A stretch of 64,000 bases of DNA from Arcanobacterium phocisimile (GTDB taxonomy: Bacteria > Actinomycetota > Actinomycetes > Actinomycetales > Actinomycetaceae). Below are positions 7,889 to 16,673 of this stretch, piece after piece (position 1 is the first letter of the stretch; every line of letters begins with the position of its first letter). The position numbers and the translations under genes are program-made. The notes under the pieces were generated by a model. The model saw nothing but the letters and a program-made list of their open reading frames with translations, did not search any database and was not told the DNA's origin. Location: NCBI RefSeq assembly GCF_016904675.1, contig NZ_CP070228.1, positions 1,736,001 to 1,800,000 on the forward strand. The letters run 5' to 3'.

Positions 7889-8833
7889 TTAGGCCCGACG
7901 GCGAGATAGCAACGCGTCGAGCATCGAACCGCCACCTAAAACATCGTCACGGCTTGTTTGTTCCTCGTCAACCGGTGCATGTGCTTGAGCAACTGGAGCG
8001 TCACCGACACGTTCATGTAGCCGAGTTGGACGGAAAGGAACATCGACCATCTGCGCTTCGCTCGGCTGGTGAGGCACAACAGACTTCAAAGTATATGACG
8101 GCATGGCTGGAACTGCGAGAGCAGCCGTACGAGCCTCGATTTCTTCGCGAGTCATCTTACGAACCGGTGAGATCTCGACTGGCGCTTGGAGTGGGGTCTG
8201 TTCACCTGCGGCGTCGTCAGCAACCGTGCTCACCTGGTTTTCATTAAAATCAGGTATTTGCACAGCGGAGTGCACTTGAGGTTGCGCCTCTGGTATCGAC
8301 ATGCCAGCACGTGAGTGTTCCCGCAGAATTTTACTAGCAGCACCAATACGCTTTGAATCCTCTTTATCAGCTTTGAGCATCTCGTTCACAACGAAACCCA
8401 ACCCAGCCGAGTAAATACCCATGACGGAGGTAACCCCAATAGCAAGGGCAGAAGAAATACTGGCGATACCCACAGCAATCCATGCACCTACAGTAAATAA
8501 CATGAGGACGAGACCAATCATCATGCCGCGCATCTGTCGGGCATGGCGGGTTGCCATTCGAGCACGAGCACGTGACCGGTCTCGTGCGACGCGACGTAAC
8601 TGTTCGCTCGTCATTAGTGGTGTCATGATTCGCTCCGTTAAAAAGATTTTCCCGTGGGTAGCAGGCGACGGCGATACGGCGAAAGTACACTCGTCAATCA
8701 AACGCAAGTCTTCTGCAAACCGATCATCAATCTGTGCATCCCCGAGAACTTGGCGCACACGCAAAGCTTGAGGAACAAGATAAATGAGCAGAAAGACAGC
8801 GACAATCGCGATGCCAAATCCTCCGAAACCCAT
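7889..8833 (-). CDS. GlpR/SepX-like division membrane protein
   Basis: A 314-residue membrane protein with a hydrophobic N-terminal segment (GIAIVAVFLLIYLVPQALRV), a basic cytoplasmic loop rich in Arg (RRVARDRSRARARMATRHARQ), two further membrane helices around residues 105-150 and a long acidic, Pro-rich C-terminal tail. This topology and the position beside moeA match the actinobacterial membrane protein named GlpR in Corynebacterium and SepX in Streptomyces. There it is the receptor for the MoeA-like protein Glp and acts at the FtsZ divisome. The match is from topology, position and family memory, not alignment. Confidence 0.6.
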   Translation of the reverse strand: MGFGGFGIAIVAVFLLIYLVPQALRVRQVLGDAQIDDRFAEDLRLIDECTFAVSPSPATHGKIFLTERIMTPLMTSEQLRRVARDRSRARARMATRHARQMRGMMIGLVLMLFTVGAWIAVGIASISSALAIGVTSVMGIYSAGLGFVVNEMLKADKEDSKRIGAASKILREHSRAGMSIPEAQPQVHSAVQIPDFNENQVSTVADDAAGEQTPLQAPVEISPVRKMTREEIEARTAALAVPAMPSYTLKSVVPHQPSEAQMVDVPFRPTRLHERVGDAPVAQAHAPVDEEQTSRDDVLGGGSMLDALLSRRRA

Positions 8834-8936
8834 GCTCTAACGGTAATAAACCCCTTCAATAAAGCGGATATTTCGATATGGTGTGTTGCTCATGTTGTCG
8901 AAAAAATCAGACATGAGCCACAGTATTACCACACTA

Positions 8937-10148
8937 TTAGCGATCTAACACTTCACAGACCAGTTCATCGCCTACAGCTACCTGCGTGCGGTCTTCTGGC
9001 ACGATCGCCAAACAGTTAGCTGCCGATAACGCAGTCACCAGAGGACGACGCGGATCACCGGTTGGCTCGAGTTGGTATCCATCGCGCGGATTACCCAAAA
9101 CGCGCGCCCGTACAAACTCACGCTGTCCCGCAGGTGATTCCCAACCCCGAATCACTCGTGCCTTGATCGATTGGCGATGAATGTGGGAATGACCGGCCAT
9201 CTTACGTAACGATGGTCGAATAAAAACTTCAAAATTTGTCAACGCAGAAACTGGATTGCCAGGCAAGCAATAAACAACGGTTGCGCCTATCCGTCCGACG
9301 CCAAGCTGCCGCCCTGGAGACATTGCAAGGTTGTCGAACCGAACGTCACCTAGTTGATGCATGACATCTTTAACGGTGTCTCCGCCACCGTAAGACAACC
9401 CACCAGTCGTAATAATGATATCGGCACGAACTAGTTGATCCTCAATCATGTCCCGCAATTCACGAGCATCGTCTGGAACTGCACCAACTCTGAAAACATC
9501 ACCACCTGCGTCACTAACTGCAGAGGCCAATGCATGTGAATTCGCATCAAAAACCCGACCTCGATGTGCTTTGGTACCAGGCTCTTGCAATTCATCACCA
9601 ACAGACATGATAACTACTCGTGGTCGAGGATGAACCATCACTCGCGAGTGCCCAGCGGAAGCCAACATAGCTACCTGACGTGAACCAATACGAACGCCAG
9701 GTTCTAAAATAATTGTTCCCGCTTGTAGATCCTCAGCCCGCCCACGCACGTTTGCACCGGGCTCTACACCGGCCGTTATAGTAACTTCTGCACGTCCTTG
9801 ATCGGTAACTTCAATCGGAACAACCGCATCTGCTCCGGTTGGCATAGGGGCACCAGACGAGATGCGCATACAGGCACCGTCAACAATGCTTTGCGCACCG
9901 GTAGAATCTGCACGTATCTCGCTGATAACGGGGAGCTTTACGGGTATAGCCTCAGTTGCACCAAAAACATCTGCCGCACGAACTGCATATCCATCACGTC
10001 CAGCCAAATCAGCTGCCGGTAAATCCACTAAAGAGCGAATGTTATCTGCCAGAATTGTGCCAACTGAGTCGTGCAAAGTTACAGTAAACGCAGGTAGGGG
10101 TGAAGCGATTGCTAAACAATCGGCAAGGTGATCGGCAACTGACTTCAT
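8937..10148 (-). CDS. Molybdopterin molybdenumtransferase MoeA / gephyrin-like protein Glp
   Basis: A 403-residue MoeA-family protein. Visible motifs are DLPAADLAGRDGYAVRAAD, ISSGAPMPTGADAVVPIE, VVIMSVGDELQEPG, TGGLSYGGGDTVKDVM and YCLPGNPVSALTNFE, all typical of MoeA. MoeA inserts molybdenum into the pterin cofactor. No other molybdenum-cofactor gene is in the window, and the adjacent GlpR/SepX-like gene suggests the division role known for Glp, which binds the FtsZ tail and the membrane receptor. Both roles are possible. It is divergent from the folate gene at 10240. Confidence 0.9.
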   Translation of the reverse strand: MKSVADHLADCLAIASPLPAFTVTLHDSVGTILADNIRSLVDLPAADLAGRDGYAVRAADVFGATEAIPVKLPVISEIRADSTGAQSIVDGACMRISSGAPMPTGADAVVPIEVTDQGRAEVTITAGVEPGANVRGRAEDLQAGTIILEPGVRIGSRQVAMLASAGHSRVMVHPRPRVVIMSVGDELQEPGTKAHRGRVFDANSHALASAVSDAGGDVFRVGAVPDDARELRDMIEDQLVRADIIITTGGLSYGGGDTVKDVMHQLGDVRFDNLAMSPGRQLGVGRIGATVVYCLPGNPVSALTNFEVFIRPSLRKMAGHSHIHRQSIKARVIRGWESPAGQREFVRARVLGNPRDGYQLEPTGDPRRPLVTALSAANCLAIVPEDRTQVAVGDELVCEVLDR

Positions 10149-10227
10149 GTCTCTTCCTTCGAACTAGTGTTAGTTCCAGTTTATCTGCTTCGCGCTGAAG
10201 GTTGCGCATCTTGACCGAGATTCGTGG

Positions 10228-10240
10228 GACAATAGAAAAA
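10228..10240 (+). promoter_or_regulatory. Putative leaderless promoter of the cyclo-ligase gene
   Basis: GACAAT at 10228-10233 lies six bases before the ATG at 10240, so transcription would begin at the A of the start codon. No ribosome-binding site is present. The same string ACAATAGAAA precedes the ATG at 28520. A clear -35 element is not visible. Confidence 0.4.
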
Positions 10241-10857
10241 TGAACTCCGTGCTGAGATTACCTGACACATCAAAAATGGATATCGAAGAAGCAAAACAGG
10301 CGATTCGCGCCCTCATACGGGAACGACGCAACGCCAAGGCACATCTTTTTTCTGATGAATGGGTTGGGCCGGTCATGGATTTTACTGCTGGTCTCGACGT
10401 CGTTGCCTGCTACGTATCTTTACCCAACGAACCCCCGACCGGCCCAGTTCTTGACGCACTGGAAGCTTCAGGGAAAACGATCTTATTGCCAAAACTTGGA
10501 CCTGGACTAACCCGTGCTTGGGGAGAATATCGGGGAAAAGCAGACTTAGCGCAGCTAGCTCCTAGTCGACCACTAGAACCCTCTGGCCCGGCCTTACCAC
10601 AAGACGTACTAGCCAATGTTGATGCGATGATTATCCCTGGACTTGCGGTGTCTCATTCTGGGCAACGCATGGGGCAAGGCGGCGGATGGTATGACCGAGT
10701 TTTGAAAACTGAAAACTTGACTCGACGCATTGGTCAGATGGTATTTCCTTGGGAATACGTCTCTGATGACCTTCCCCAAGACGAGCTCGATGTTCCTATC
10801 CCCTACGCTCTATTGCCGTCAGAATGGGTCGCTACAACTGCTGCTGGTGGTAACTAA
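10240..10857 (+). CDS. 5-formyltetrahydrofolate cyclo-ligase
   Basis: A 205-residue enzyme that converts 5-formyltetrahydrofolate to 5,10-methenyltetrahydrofolate with ATP, returning a stored folate to one-carbon metabolism. Family motifs are RALIRERRNA near the start, VACYVSLPNEPPT, KTILLPKLG and the binding loop SGQRMGQGGGWYDRVL. The N-terminus could begin at ATG 10276 instead (MDIEEAKQAIRALI), but 10240 fits a leaderless promoter. The pairing of this gene with moeA/glp in divergent orientation is a common actinobacterial arrangement. Confidence 0.93.
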   Translation: MNSVLRLPDTSKMDIEEAKQAIRALIRERRNAKAHLFSDEWVGPVMDFTAGLDVVACYVSLPNEPPTGPVLDALEASGKTILLPKLGPGLTRAWGEYRGKADLAQLAPSRPLEPSGPALPQDVLANVDAMIIPGLAVSHSGQRMGQGGGWYDRVLKTENLTRRIGQMVFPWEYVSDDLPQDELDVPIPYALLPSEWVATTAAGGN

Positions 10858-10926
10858 ACACTGCACAGTGTTGTGAAACGCCGCAACGCTACGGTAACTA
10901 GGCCATATATCTATGTGAGGCGCTTG

Positions 10927-10961
10927 TTATCCACATTCACACCAAGATTCTGTTTTCCACA
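10927..10961 (+). other. Pair of DnaA boxes
   Basis: An exact DnaA box TTATCCACA lies at 10927-10935 and a near match TTTTCCACA (fits TTWTNCACA) at 10953-10961, both on the plus strand, in the 156-base gap between the cyclo-ligase and the SAF-domain gene. Confidence 0.5.
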
Positions 10962-11013
10962 ATCATCGATAACTAGCACGCTTGGACATGTGAAAAATTG
11001 GCAGACTTAAGTT

Positions 11014-11676
11014 ATGCCTACAACAATCCAAAAATATCAGCGACTTCGCGCAGCAATGTGGCGCTGGAGATGGGCTGGAATAACACTCATCGCCGCCCTA
11101 TCCATCCAGCAGGTCACTACCGCTTTAGAACTCTCCCACCAAACTCCGCACCATACATTTGTTGCCTCAACTGATCTACCAGCAGGTCACGAAATAACCT
11201 CAGACGATCTTCAAACCCAATTGGTCCATGAACTTTTACCCGGCATGCCCTCAGATGCCACTGACCTCTTAGGACTACATCTTCTCACCTCTGTTACTGC
11301 TGGTTCACCCATCACAAAAAACCAAGTACTTTCACCAGATTTTCTCAACCAAGCTCCGCCGGGTTTCGTCATTGCATCTGTTCTTCTTGCAGACACTGGC
11401 GGTCTATCCATGTTACAAACTGGAAGTTACGTAGATTTATTTGCCCCCGCTAGCGAAAACTTCGACAATCGCACCCCAGAAGCTGTGCTACTTGCACAAC
11501 ATATCCGCGTAGCGGGTATCGCTCATGACACCGGAGACTCAAATTTCTTCCGTGATGTCCCCGACACAACCAGGTTCTTCTTAGAAATACCCGAGTCAGC
11601 CGTTAAGGTAATTTTGGGCGCAGGGACGCACACGCCGCTCATAGCGGTGGTATCACGTTCTTCCCAGATTCAGTAA
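11014..11676 (+). CDS. SAF-domain (CpaB/RcpC-like) protein
   Basis: A 220-residue protein with a basic N-terminus, one membrane helix (GITLIAALSIQQVTTAL) and an extracytoplasmic SAF domain: TFVASTDLPAGHEITSDDLQ, then LLGLHLLTSVTAGSPITKNQVL. CpaB/RcpC proteins with this layout help assemble Flp/Tad pili. No tad genes lie in the window, and similar orphan SAF proteins are common in actinobacteria, so the pilus role is uncertain. It is followed 40 bases later by mscL on the same strand. Confidence 0.75.
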   Translation: MPTTIQKYQRLRAAMWRWRWAGITLIAALSIQQVTTALELSHQTPHHTFVASTDLPAGHEITSDDLQTQLVHELLPGMPSDATDLLGLHLLTSVTAGSPITKNQVLSPDFLNQAPPGFVIASVLLADTGGLSMLQTGSYVDLFAPASENFDNRTPEAVLLAQHIRVAGIAHDTGDSNFFRDVPDTTRFFLEIPESAVKVILGAGTHTPLIAVVSRSSQIQ

Positions 11677-11716
11677 CTATAAGGTATATAAGCACCATTC
11701 ATGAAAGGAACTCACT

Positions 11717-12094
11717 ATGCTTCAAGGCTTTAAAGATTTTATTAATCGCGGAAACGTCGTCGACCTCGCAGTAGCTGTTGTTATTGGCGCTGCATTTGCA
11801 CCAGTAATCTCATCGTTAACTGAAAAGGTCTTAATGCCATTGGTTTCCGCGATCGTCGGAGAGCCAAAATTTGACCATATTGGCGAATTCCACATCGGAC
11901 AAACTGCAATCCAACCGGGTTTCTTCCTCACTGCAGTAGCAAACTTCATCATCGTAGCAGCCGTCATTTATTTCTGCGTCGTTGTGCCAATGAACGCTTT
12001 AAAGGCGCGTAAGAAGATCGAAGCTACAAGTGAACCACCTGCACAAGACGTCCAGCTTCTGACCGAAATCCGCGACTTACTCGCACAGCGCTAA
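11717..12094 (+). CDS. mscL: Large-conductance mechanosensitive channel MscL
   Basis: A 125-residue channel that opens under membrane tension to release solutes during osmotic downshock. It begins with the amphipathic helix LQGFKDFINRGNVVDLAVAVVIG, followed by GAAFAPVISSLTEKVLMPL, a periplasmic loop, the second helix FLTAVANFIIVAAVIYF and a C-terminal charged bundle (VQLLTEIRDLL). A good AAAGGAA ribosome-binding site precedes the ATG. Length is normal for MscL. Confidence 0.97.
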   Translation: MLQGFKDFINRGNVVDLAVAVVIGAAFAPVISSLTEKVLMPLVSAIVGEPKFDHIGEFHIGQTAIQPGFFLTAVANFIIVAAVIYFCVVVPMNALKARKKIEATSEPPAQDVQLLTEIRDLLAQR

Positions 12095-12127
12095 ACAACA
12101 GCCACCCGCTCCGCCACGCAAACGACA

Positions 12128-12358
12128 TCAGATTTTTCCGAAATGTGGCGGTAAATTCTCTATCAACTCACGTTCGTGAGGACTGAGCGCCTGAGGTTGC
12201 GCAGATCGTTGAACAACACCAGTTTTCGATCGTTGCATCACCGGACCTGCATCTGTTACATGTAACGCCTCCTCAGGCGCACTAAACTCGCCACGAGCCA
12301 ACCGTTGCGCATCAACTCGAGACAAACGAACCACTCGTCTCGATTTTCTATTGCTCAT
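12128..12358 (-). CDS. Small basic protein coupled to the helicase-like gene
   Basis: A 76-residue protein with a very basic start (MSNRKSRRVVRLSRVDAQR) and a conserved-looking end (ALSPHERELIENLPPHFGKI). Its ATG lies inside the last codons of the 1427-residue gene upstream, an 11-base overlap, so the two are translationally coupled. An earlier ATG at 12418 is less likely. I recognise no domain. The tight coupling suggests it acts with the large protein. Confidence 0.65.
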   Translation of the reverse strand: MSNRKSRRVVRLSRVDAQRLARGEFSAPEEALHVTDAGPVMQRSKTGVVQRSAQPQALSPHERELIENLPPHFGKI

Positions 12359-15300
12359 CCCGAGCAACTCCCACACGGCGCACAATATTAGCCAAAACTC
12401 GTTCAATCTGACTACCACGGCGCAATGCTAGTTCGTTTCGCACTTCAGTCACATATTCCGCAACGCTGCGCTCAATACCATCAGAGGCAATCCACATAAC
12501 GAGTTCTTCAAGCTCATTATCTGTGTAGCCAGCAATTTGCAAACCAGGAATGACGGCTGGCCGATGGGAGCGAGGCTTGCTTGCCGCAACCTCCGATCGC
12601 GCTGAGTCCGCAGATTCAGAAGGTTCTCCCCACTCATCCACGCTCGGCACCATCTCGACTTGTGGATCGCGTAACGCTGCAGAAGACGACCGAACTGCAT
12701 CTATCACACGTTGCGCCTCACCTTGTGGGTCGATAAAAAGAGACGTTGAAAAGGTTTGATAAACTGACCAGCCACGCGATTCCAGAGTCTGGCGGCGATA
12801 GCGATCGCGACGACGCAACGACTGCGTATCTGCATATCTCACGTCGTCATACACGACTGCTACAGTCCACTGTTCTGGAATATCAGGGTGGCCCACAATC
12901 AGCGGAATGCGCCACTGGCCTTGACCAACATTGGCTCGCGTAGTGAACCCTGCACTCTCAATTCGTCGAGCTAAATCAGCGAGCAACGGCGCCACGTCAC
13001 CCTCTGATTCAGGTAGCGCACTTTCACGGGTGTATCCGCCAGCCTCAGAAAGTAGTTCAGCTAATAACCGTGGGCCTGGAGTTGAGACCCGATTCAACGA
13101 GATCTCTCCAGGAGCAATCGAGGAAATAATTGTCATCGAAGTACGAGCTGCTTCGATGGCATCAATCATGCCTGTTAAGCCAAGCGGCGTAGAAAGTGCA
13201 CCAAAGGAATGTAAAACCCTACCATGAACGGTCTTGCCCAGACCGACCGATAAAATCACATGATCACGATGCAAACCCCCTGCGGCCATAATATCGACTA
13301 CCACGAAAGGCTCGCCTTTATCGCCGCTATATAGCGCTGAAAGCTCAGAGGAATCAGTACCAATATGCCGCAATGCTTCCCGGATACGGTGAGCATGAAC
13401 GGGAGAAACCGTGATCACTGCCAGCGACTCATCTGGACGGCTCATTGCATGCGCCAAAACAGCTTCAACAACTGCATCAACTTCAACTTTAGGAGCTTCT
13501 ACTGCTCCTTCACCCGAAGCGCTTGGAACACCTCGACCATCAACAACAACGAGTTGCGACTTGCGCTCAGAATCCACTGCTGGGATTTGCTCAAGCACAT
13601 CATCATAGCCGTGAGCACGCAACGCTCGAAGTGACAACTCATCAAGCTGCGCCCGATTTGTTGGCAGTTGACATACCGGCAAAACTGCAGATAGAGCACG
13701 CAAAACTCCATTCTCACGCTCAACCAGTTGGGCACGGCGCAGATCACCAAAAACAACCATTTGGCGTCCGCGAGTTAATGACGAAGCTACCGAAGCAACA
13801 GTTGCGTTATCGGAGACATCCATCATAACAAGATCAACCCATGGCATAGGAGGAATAAACTCCGCTGCGATCGTCGCCGGGACAATCCACACCGGACGAG
13901 CAACCTGTACCAGCCGCTGGTAGGTGGCAATCACATCGCGCAGAACAGACACGCCGTTTCGGGCTAACATACTGTCAAGCTTCAACGTGTCATTTCGGCG
14001 ATCAATCATCAAATCGCGAGCATTGTTCACTACTGCTAACTTCACGGGGCCAGCCTTCGAAGCACAATGAGCAGTGTCAAGTTCACGCAACGAATTGAGC
14101 AAGCGGGCTAAATCCTGTGGACCAAGATGAGCCAGCGACGTCGAATGGACGATAAGCTGTTCAAAAATCGACGACGAGTATGCCAGTTCGAATTCAGCGT
14201 CGATATCTTCAGCTCGAACATCGCGCCCCAGCATATCGTCCAAGAAACGCCCAAGCCCCCGACTACGTAACTCATTCATCGCGGCATTACGCTCTGGGAA
14301 AATAGCCATATGTGGCGCGTCCGTAGCAAGATGACCGACCCGCGTACGCAACTGTTCGAAGTCCATCGAAAAGAAATCTTCACCAGCAAGATGATCTGAC
14401 AAGAAGCTTAAGTCGGTGAACAATTCTTCGCTGGTAGCACGCATCTGGTTGAGCCCCTGCGGTAGCTGAGGCCAACCGCCCTCAGCTGTGTATCGCCGCC
14501 ACGTTTCCCTGCGTTCTTGAACTTTGACTAACTCGGCGTGCAAGTCCTTAACCACCACGCCAGGACGCACCAAATCTTGAGCTTGTTTCTTAAATCGACG
14601 CCGTTCGCCTCCACGCATGTTGTGCCCATGCTTGTCGCGCCACTCGCGCGAGGCCGTTGCAATCACCATGTCCATTGCAGAGGTCTCGAAGATTTGAGGG
14701 AGGAAAATATCGAGCGACTCAGAAATTCCATCGAGCACATCGATTTGTTCTTGCCACTGTGCCACCGTGTTCGCCTGAGCTAAACCAGTCTCCCCTGCGG
14801 CACGAGAAGATTGAGCAACTATAGCTGGGATGGACAACTCATTTAGCCGGCGCACTGCGTCTAAAGCTTGACTACCCAGTGCAGGATCAGCAATATCCGT
14901 TGCAATCCAGGCCGACCGTGCCACTTGCGGATCGAAGGCATGGCGTTCACCAGCAGTTGCTAAGAGCTCCTTGATCTCTTCCAAATGCTCCCCAGAAATA
15001 CTCTCGAGTGTTTGGGCATCGAAGCGCACCTTGGTGAGCGGGGCATTCTCGCCTTCTGTCGAGGCAGCAAGCTTTTCGAGCAGATCGTAAACAGAAACGC
15101 CCCAATGTGGATCGACATCATGCAACTCATATATGAAAGTTTCGAGCGAAGAGCGTACGTGCATGAGCTGTGTACGGTTTTCCAAAGTTTCCTCAGTGGG
15201 TAATTCTGGACGTTCCACACGCATTCCGGTCCGTAAACGATGAGGCATGGATTCAACATCAGAAAAATCGGCAACCAAATCACCCAGACCATGAGCTTCG

Positions 15301-16631
15301 AGTTCGGCAATGAGCTCGGTTGCACTGGAAGCTCGTGAAGGCACGATCATAATAGATCGTCCGGAAGCTACGGTATCTGCAGCAATTGCTGCCATTGTTG
15401 CCGATCCTTGGGACCCTGGCGGGCAATCAACGACAAGAGAGCGACCTGCCGCAACTGCTTCCACGATATCGAGTTCGGCGGGGTCGAGATCACCTACTCC
15501 GCGTTCAAGCTCTGGATTGCGATCTTTTGGATTTCCTGGAGGTAACGGAATTGATGTTAGCTCACGAGCCTCAGTATCCCCGGCAAGGGCGAGCATAGTT
15601 CCCGAGGTACGAATATAGGGCTCCATTGCTTCCAAATCAGCAAGCATCGTTCGCTCCGGTTGGAAAAAGGAACCTAAAACAATCTGTGACTCGTAGGCAA
15701 AACCCGGAAGATAGATTCGGCCAAGCTCGGTTAGTCGAGTGATCAGTACTTCGACGGAGCTTCCTTCGCTAGCAATCTGTCGAAGATTTGCCAATTCTTC
15801 CGAAGCGGCTCCGTGGTTGCGCAGGGCCCGAATCACGGCTGTGTTGATGTCGAGAACTGGCAAGAGCTGGAGCAGAGCATCTTTTTGTGAATGGAAAAAA
15901 AGTCGTACTGGACGGTAAAGGGCAACCTCGCGAAGAGTACGGGCTTGACGAATCTCCTCGTCATGAACAATGCCTGAGTTTTGCTCACCAGTAGAATGAG
16001 ATGTTTCCTGGTTGTTCAGTGCTTTGTGCGTAGCAGTATCAGCAGCCGAATCTGAGCCAAATACTTCTGAGGCGAGAGCATCATCTACCGATAACTGCAA
16101 TTCTCCGGTTACTGTATAGCTAACCTCAGGAATTTCAGCATGCTTCGGTTCAGGCAATTCGGTCCACGTCATAACCCCAACCGCCAAACTTGCTGGTGCG
16201 TGTCCATACGTTTGTGCAGTTAGGTCAAGATCTTCCCGGAGTCGCGCTAGTTGCATTTTTGCTTGCGCAAGAGCACGCTCTTCGCGAATCAACGATGACA
16301 ACCGTGTTGCTTGATAAGCGTAAAACTGAGCAGAACCAGTTGGATGGATCTGCGTCAGATCGATTCGACCTGGCTCACGTCCGGCTTCATTTTCATCAGC
16401 TGCGACTACTCGTTCTTCCAGTTCAGCATGCCATGATTTAAAGGCTTCATTCATGAGCGTTTCACGTGAAGCAAGCAATTCCGGGGTGCGAGTAGGTAAC
16501 GTTGGCTCTTCGCTCGGCTCTGGAGCATCATCGACACGTTCGTGGGTGTCCGCTGATACTTCGGGCTCTTCGATATATTCATCGGATATTGGTTGCGACT
16601 GTGCGTTTTTCTTCCACTTAAAAAAGCTCAC
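12348..16631 (-). CDS. Degenerate DUF4011-type helicase with nuclease-like C-terminus
   Basis: A 1427-residue intact protein. Residues 316-335 (QIVLGSFFQPERTMLADLEA) match the LGSFSFAKLLMYRDL motif of DUF4011-type SF1 helicases. The Walker A site at 403-413 reads CPPGSQGSATM, without the lysine. The Walker B site (LVMMDVSD, about 930-942) lacks the glutamate, and motif III reads FGDLRRAQ. A helicase C-terminal part follows (RDHVILSVGLGKT). The last region (about 1235-1320) resembles the MTES_1575/Vsr-like endonuclease fold, with RRRDRYRRQTLESRGW, but the usual IDLAV is IPLIV and the usual IE-DG is VYDD. It looks like a maintained pseudoenzyme. It overlaps a 76-residue partner. Role unknown. 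Confidence 0.75.
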   Translation of the reverse strand: MSFFKWKKNAQSQPISDEYIEEPEVSADTHERVDDAPEPSEEPTLPTRTPELLASRETLMNEAFKSWHAELEERVVAADENEAGREPGRIDLTQIHPTGSAQFYAYQATRLSSLIREERALAQAKMQLARLREDLDLTAQTYGHAPASLAVGVMTWTELPEPKHAEIPEVSYTVTGELQLSVDDALASEVFGSDSAADTATHKALNNQETSHSTGEQNSGIVHDEEIRQARTLREVALYRPVRLFFHSQKDALLQLLPVLDINTAVIRALRNHGAASEELANLRQIASEGSSVEVLITRLTELGRIYLPGFAYESQIVLGSFFQPERTMLADLEAMEPYIRTSGTMLALAGDTEARELTSIPLPPGNPKDRNPELERGVGDLDPAELDIVEAVAAGRSLVVDCPPGSQGSATMAAIAADTVASGRSIMIVPSRASSATELIAELEAHGLGDLVADFSDVESMPHRLRTGMRVERPELPTEETLENRTQLMHVRSSLETFIYELHDVDPHWGVSVYDLLEKLAASTEGENAPLTKVRFDAQTLESISGEHLEEIKELLATAGERHAFDPQVARSAWIATDIADPALGSQALDAVRRLNELSIPAIVAQSSRAAGETGLAQANTVAQWQEQIDVLDGISESLDIFLPQIFETSAMDMVIATASREWRDKHGHNMRGGERRRFKKQAQDLVRPGVVVKDLHAELVKVQERRETWRRYTAEGGWPQLPQGLNQMRATSEELFTDLSFLSDHLAGEDFFSMDFEQLRTRVGHLATDAPHMAIFPERNAAMNELRSRGLGRFLDDMLGRDVRAEDIDAEFELAYSSSIFEQLIVHSTSLAHLGPQDLARLLNSLRELDTAHCASKAGPVKLAVVNNARDLMIDRRNDTLKLDSMLARNGVSVLRDVIATYQRLVQVARPVWIVPATIAAEFIPPMPWVDLVMMDVSDNATVASVASSLTRGRQMVVFGDLRRAQLVERENGVLRALSAVLPVCQLPTNRAQLDELSLRALRAHGYDDVLEQIPAVDSERKSQLVVVDGRGVPSASGEGAVEAPKVEVDAVVEAVLAHAMSRPDESLAVITVSPVHAHRIREALRHIGTDSSELSALYSGDKGEPFVVVDIMAAGGLHRDHVILSVGLGKTVHGRVLHSFGALSTPLGLTGMIDAIEAARTSMTIISSIAPGEISLNRVSTPGPRLLAELLSEAGGYTRESALPESEGDVAPLLADLARRIESAGFTTRANVGQGQWRIPLIVGHPDIPEQWTVAVVYDDVRYADTQSLRRRDRYRRQTLESRGWSVYQTFSTSLFIDPQGEAQRVIDAVRSSSAALRDPQVEMVPSVDEWGEPSESADSARSEVAASKPRSHRPAVIPGLQIAGYTDNELEELVMWIASDGIERSVAEYVTEVRNELALRRGSQIERVLANIVRRVGVARDEQ

Positions 16632-16673
16632 GTTAGTACCTCTCGCCGTCTACTTCTTCACTCGGGAATTAAT

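Noticed and set aside
8888-8918. GCTCATGT/ACATGAGC inverted repeat between the GlpR-like and MoeA genes
   Set aside because: The stem is only eight bases with a 15-base loop and no T-run after it; it is too weak to call a terminator.
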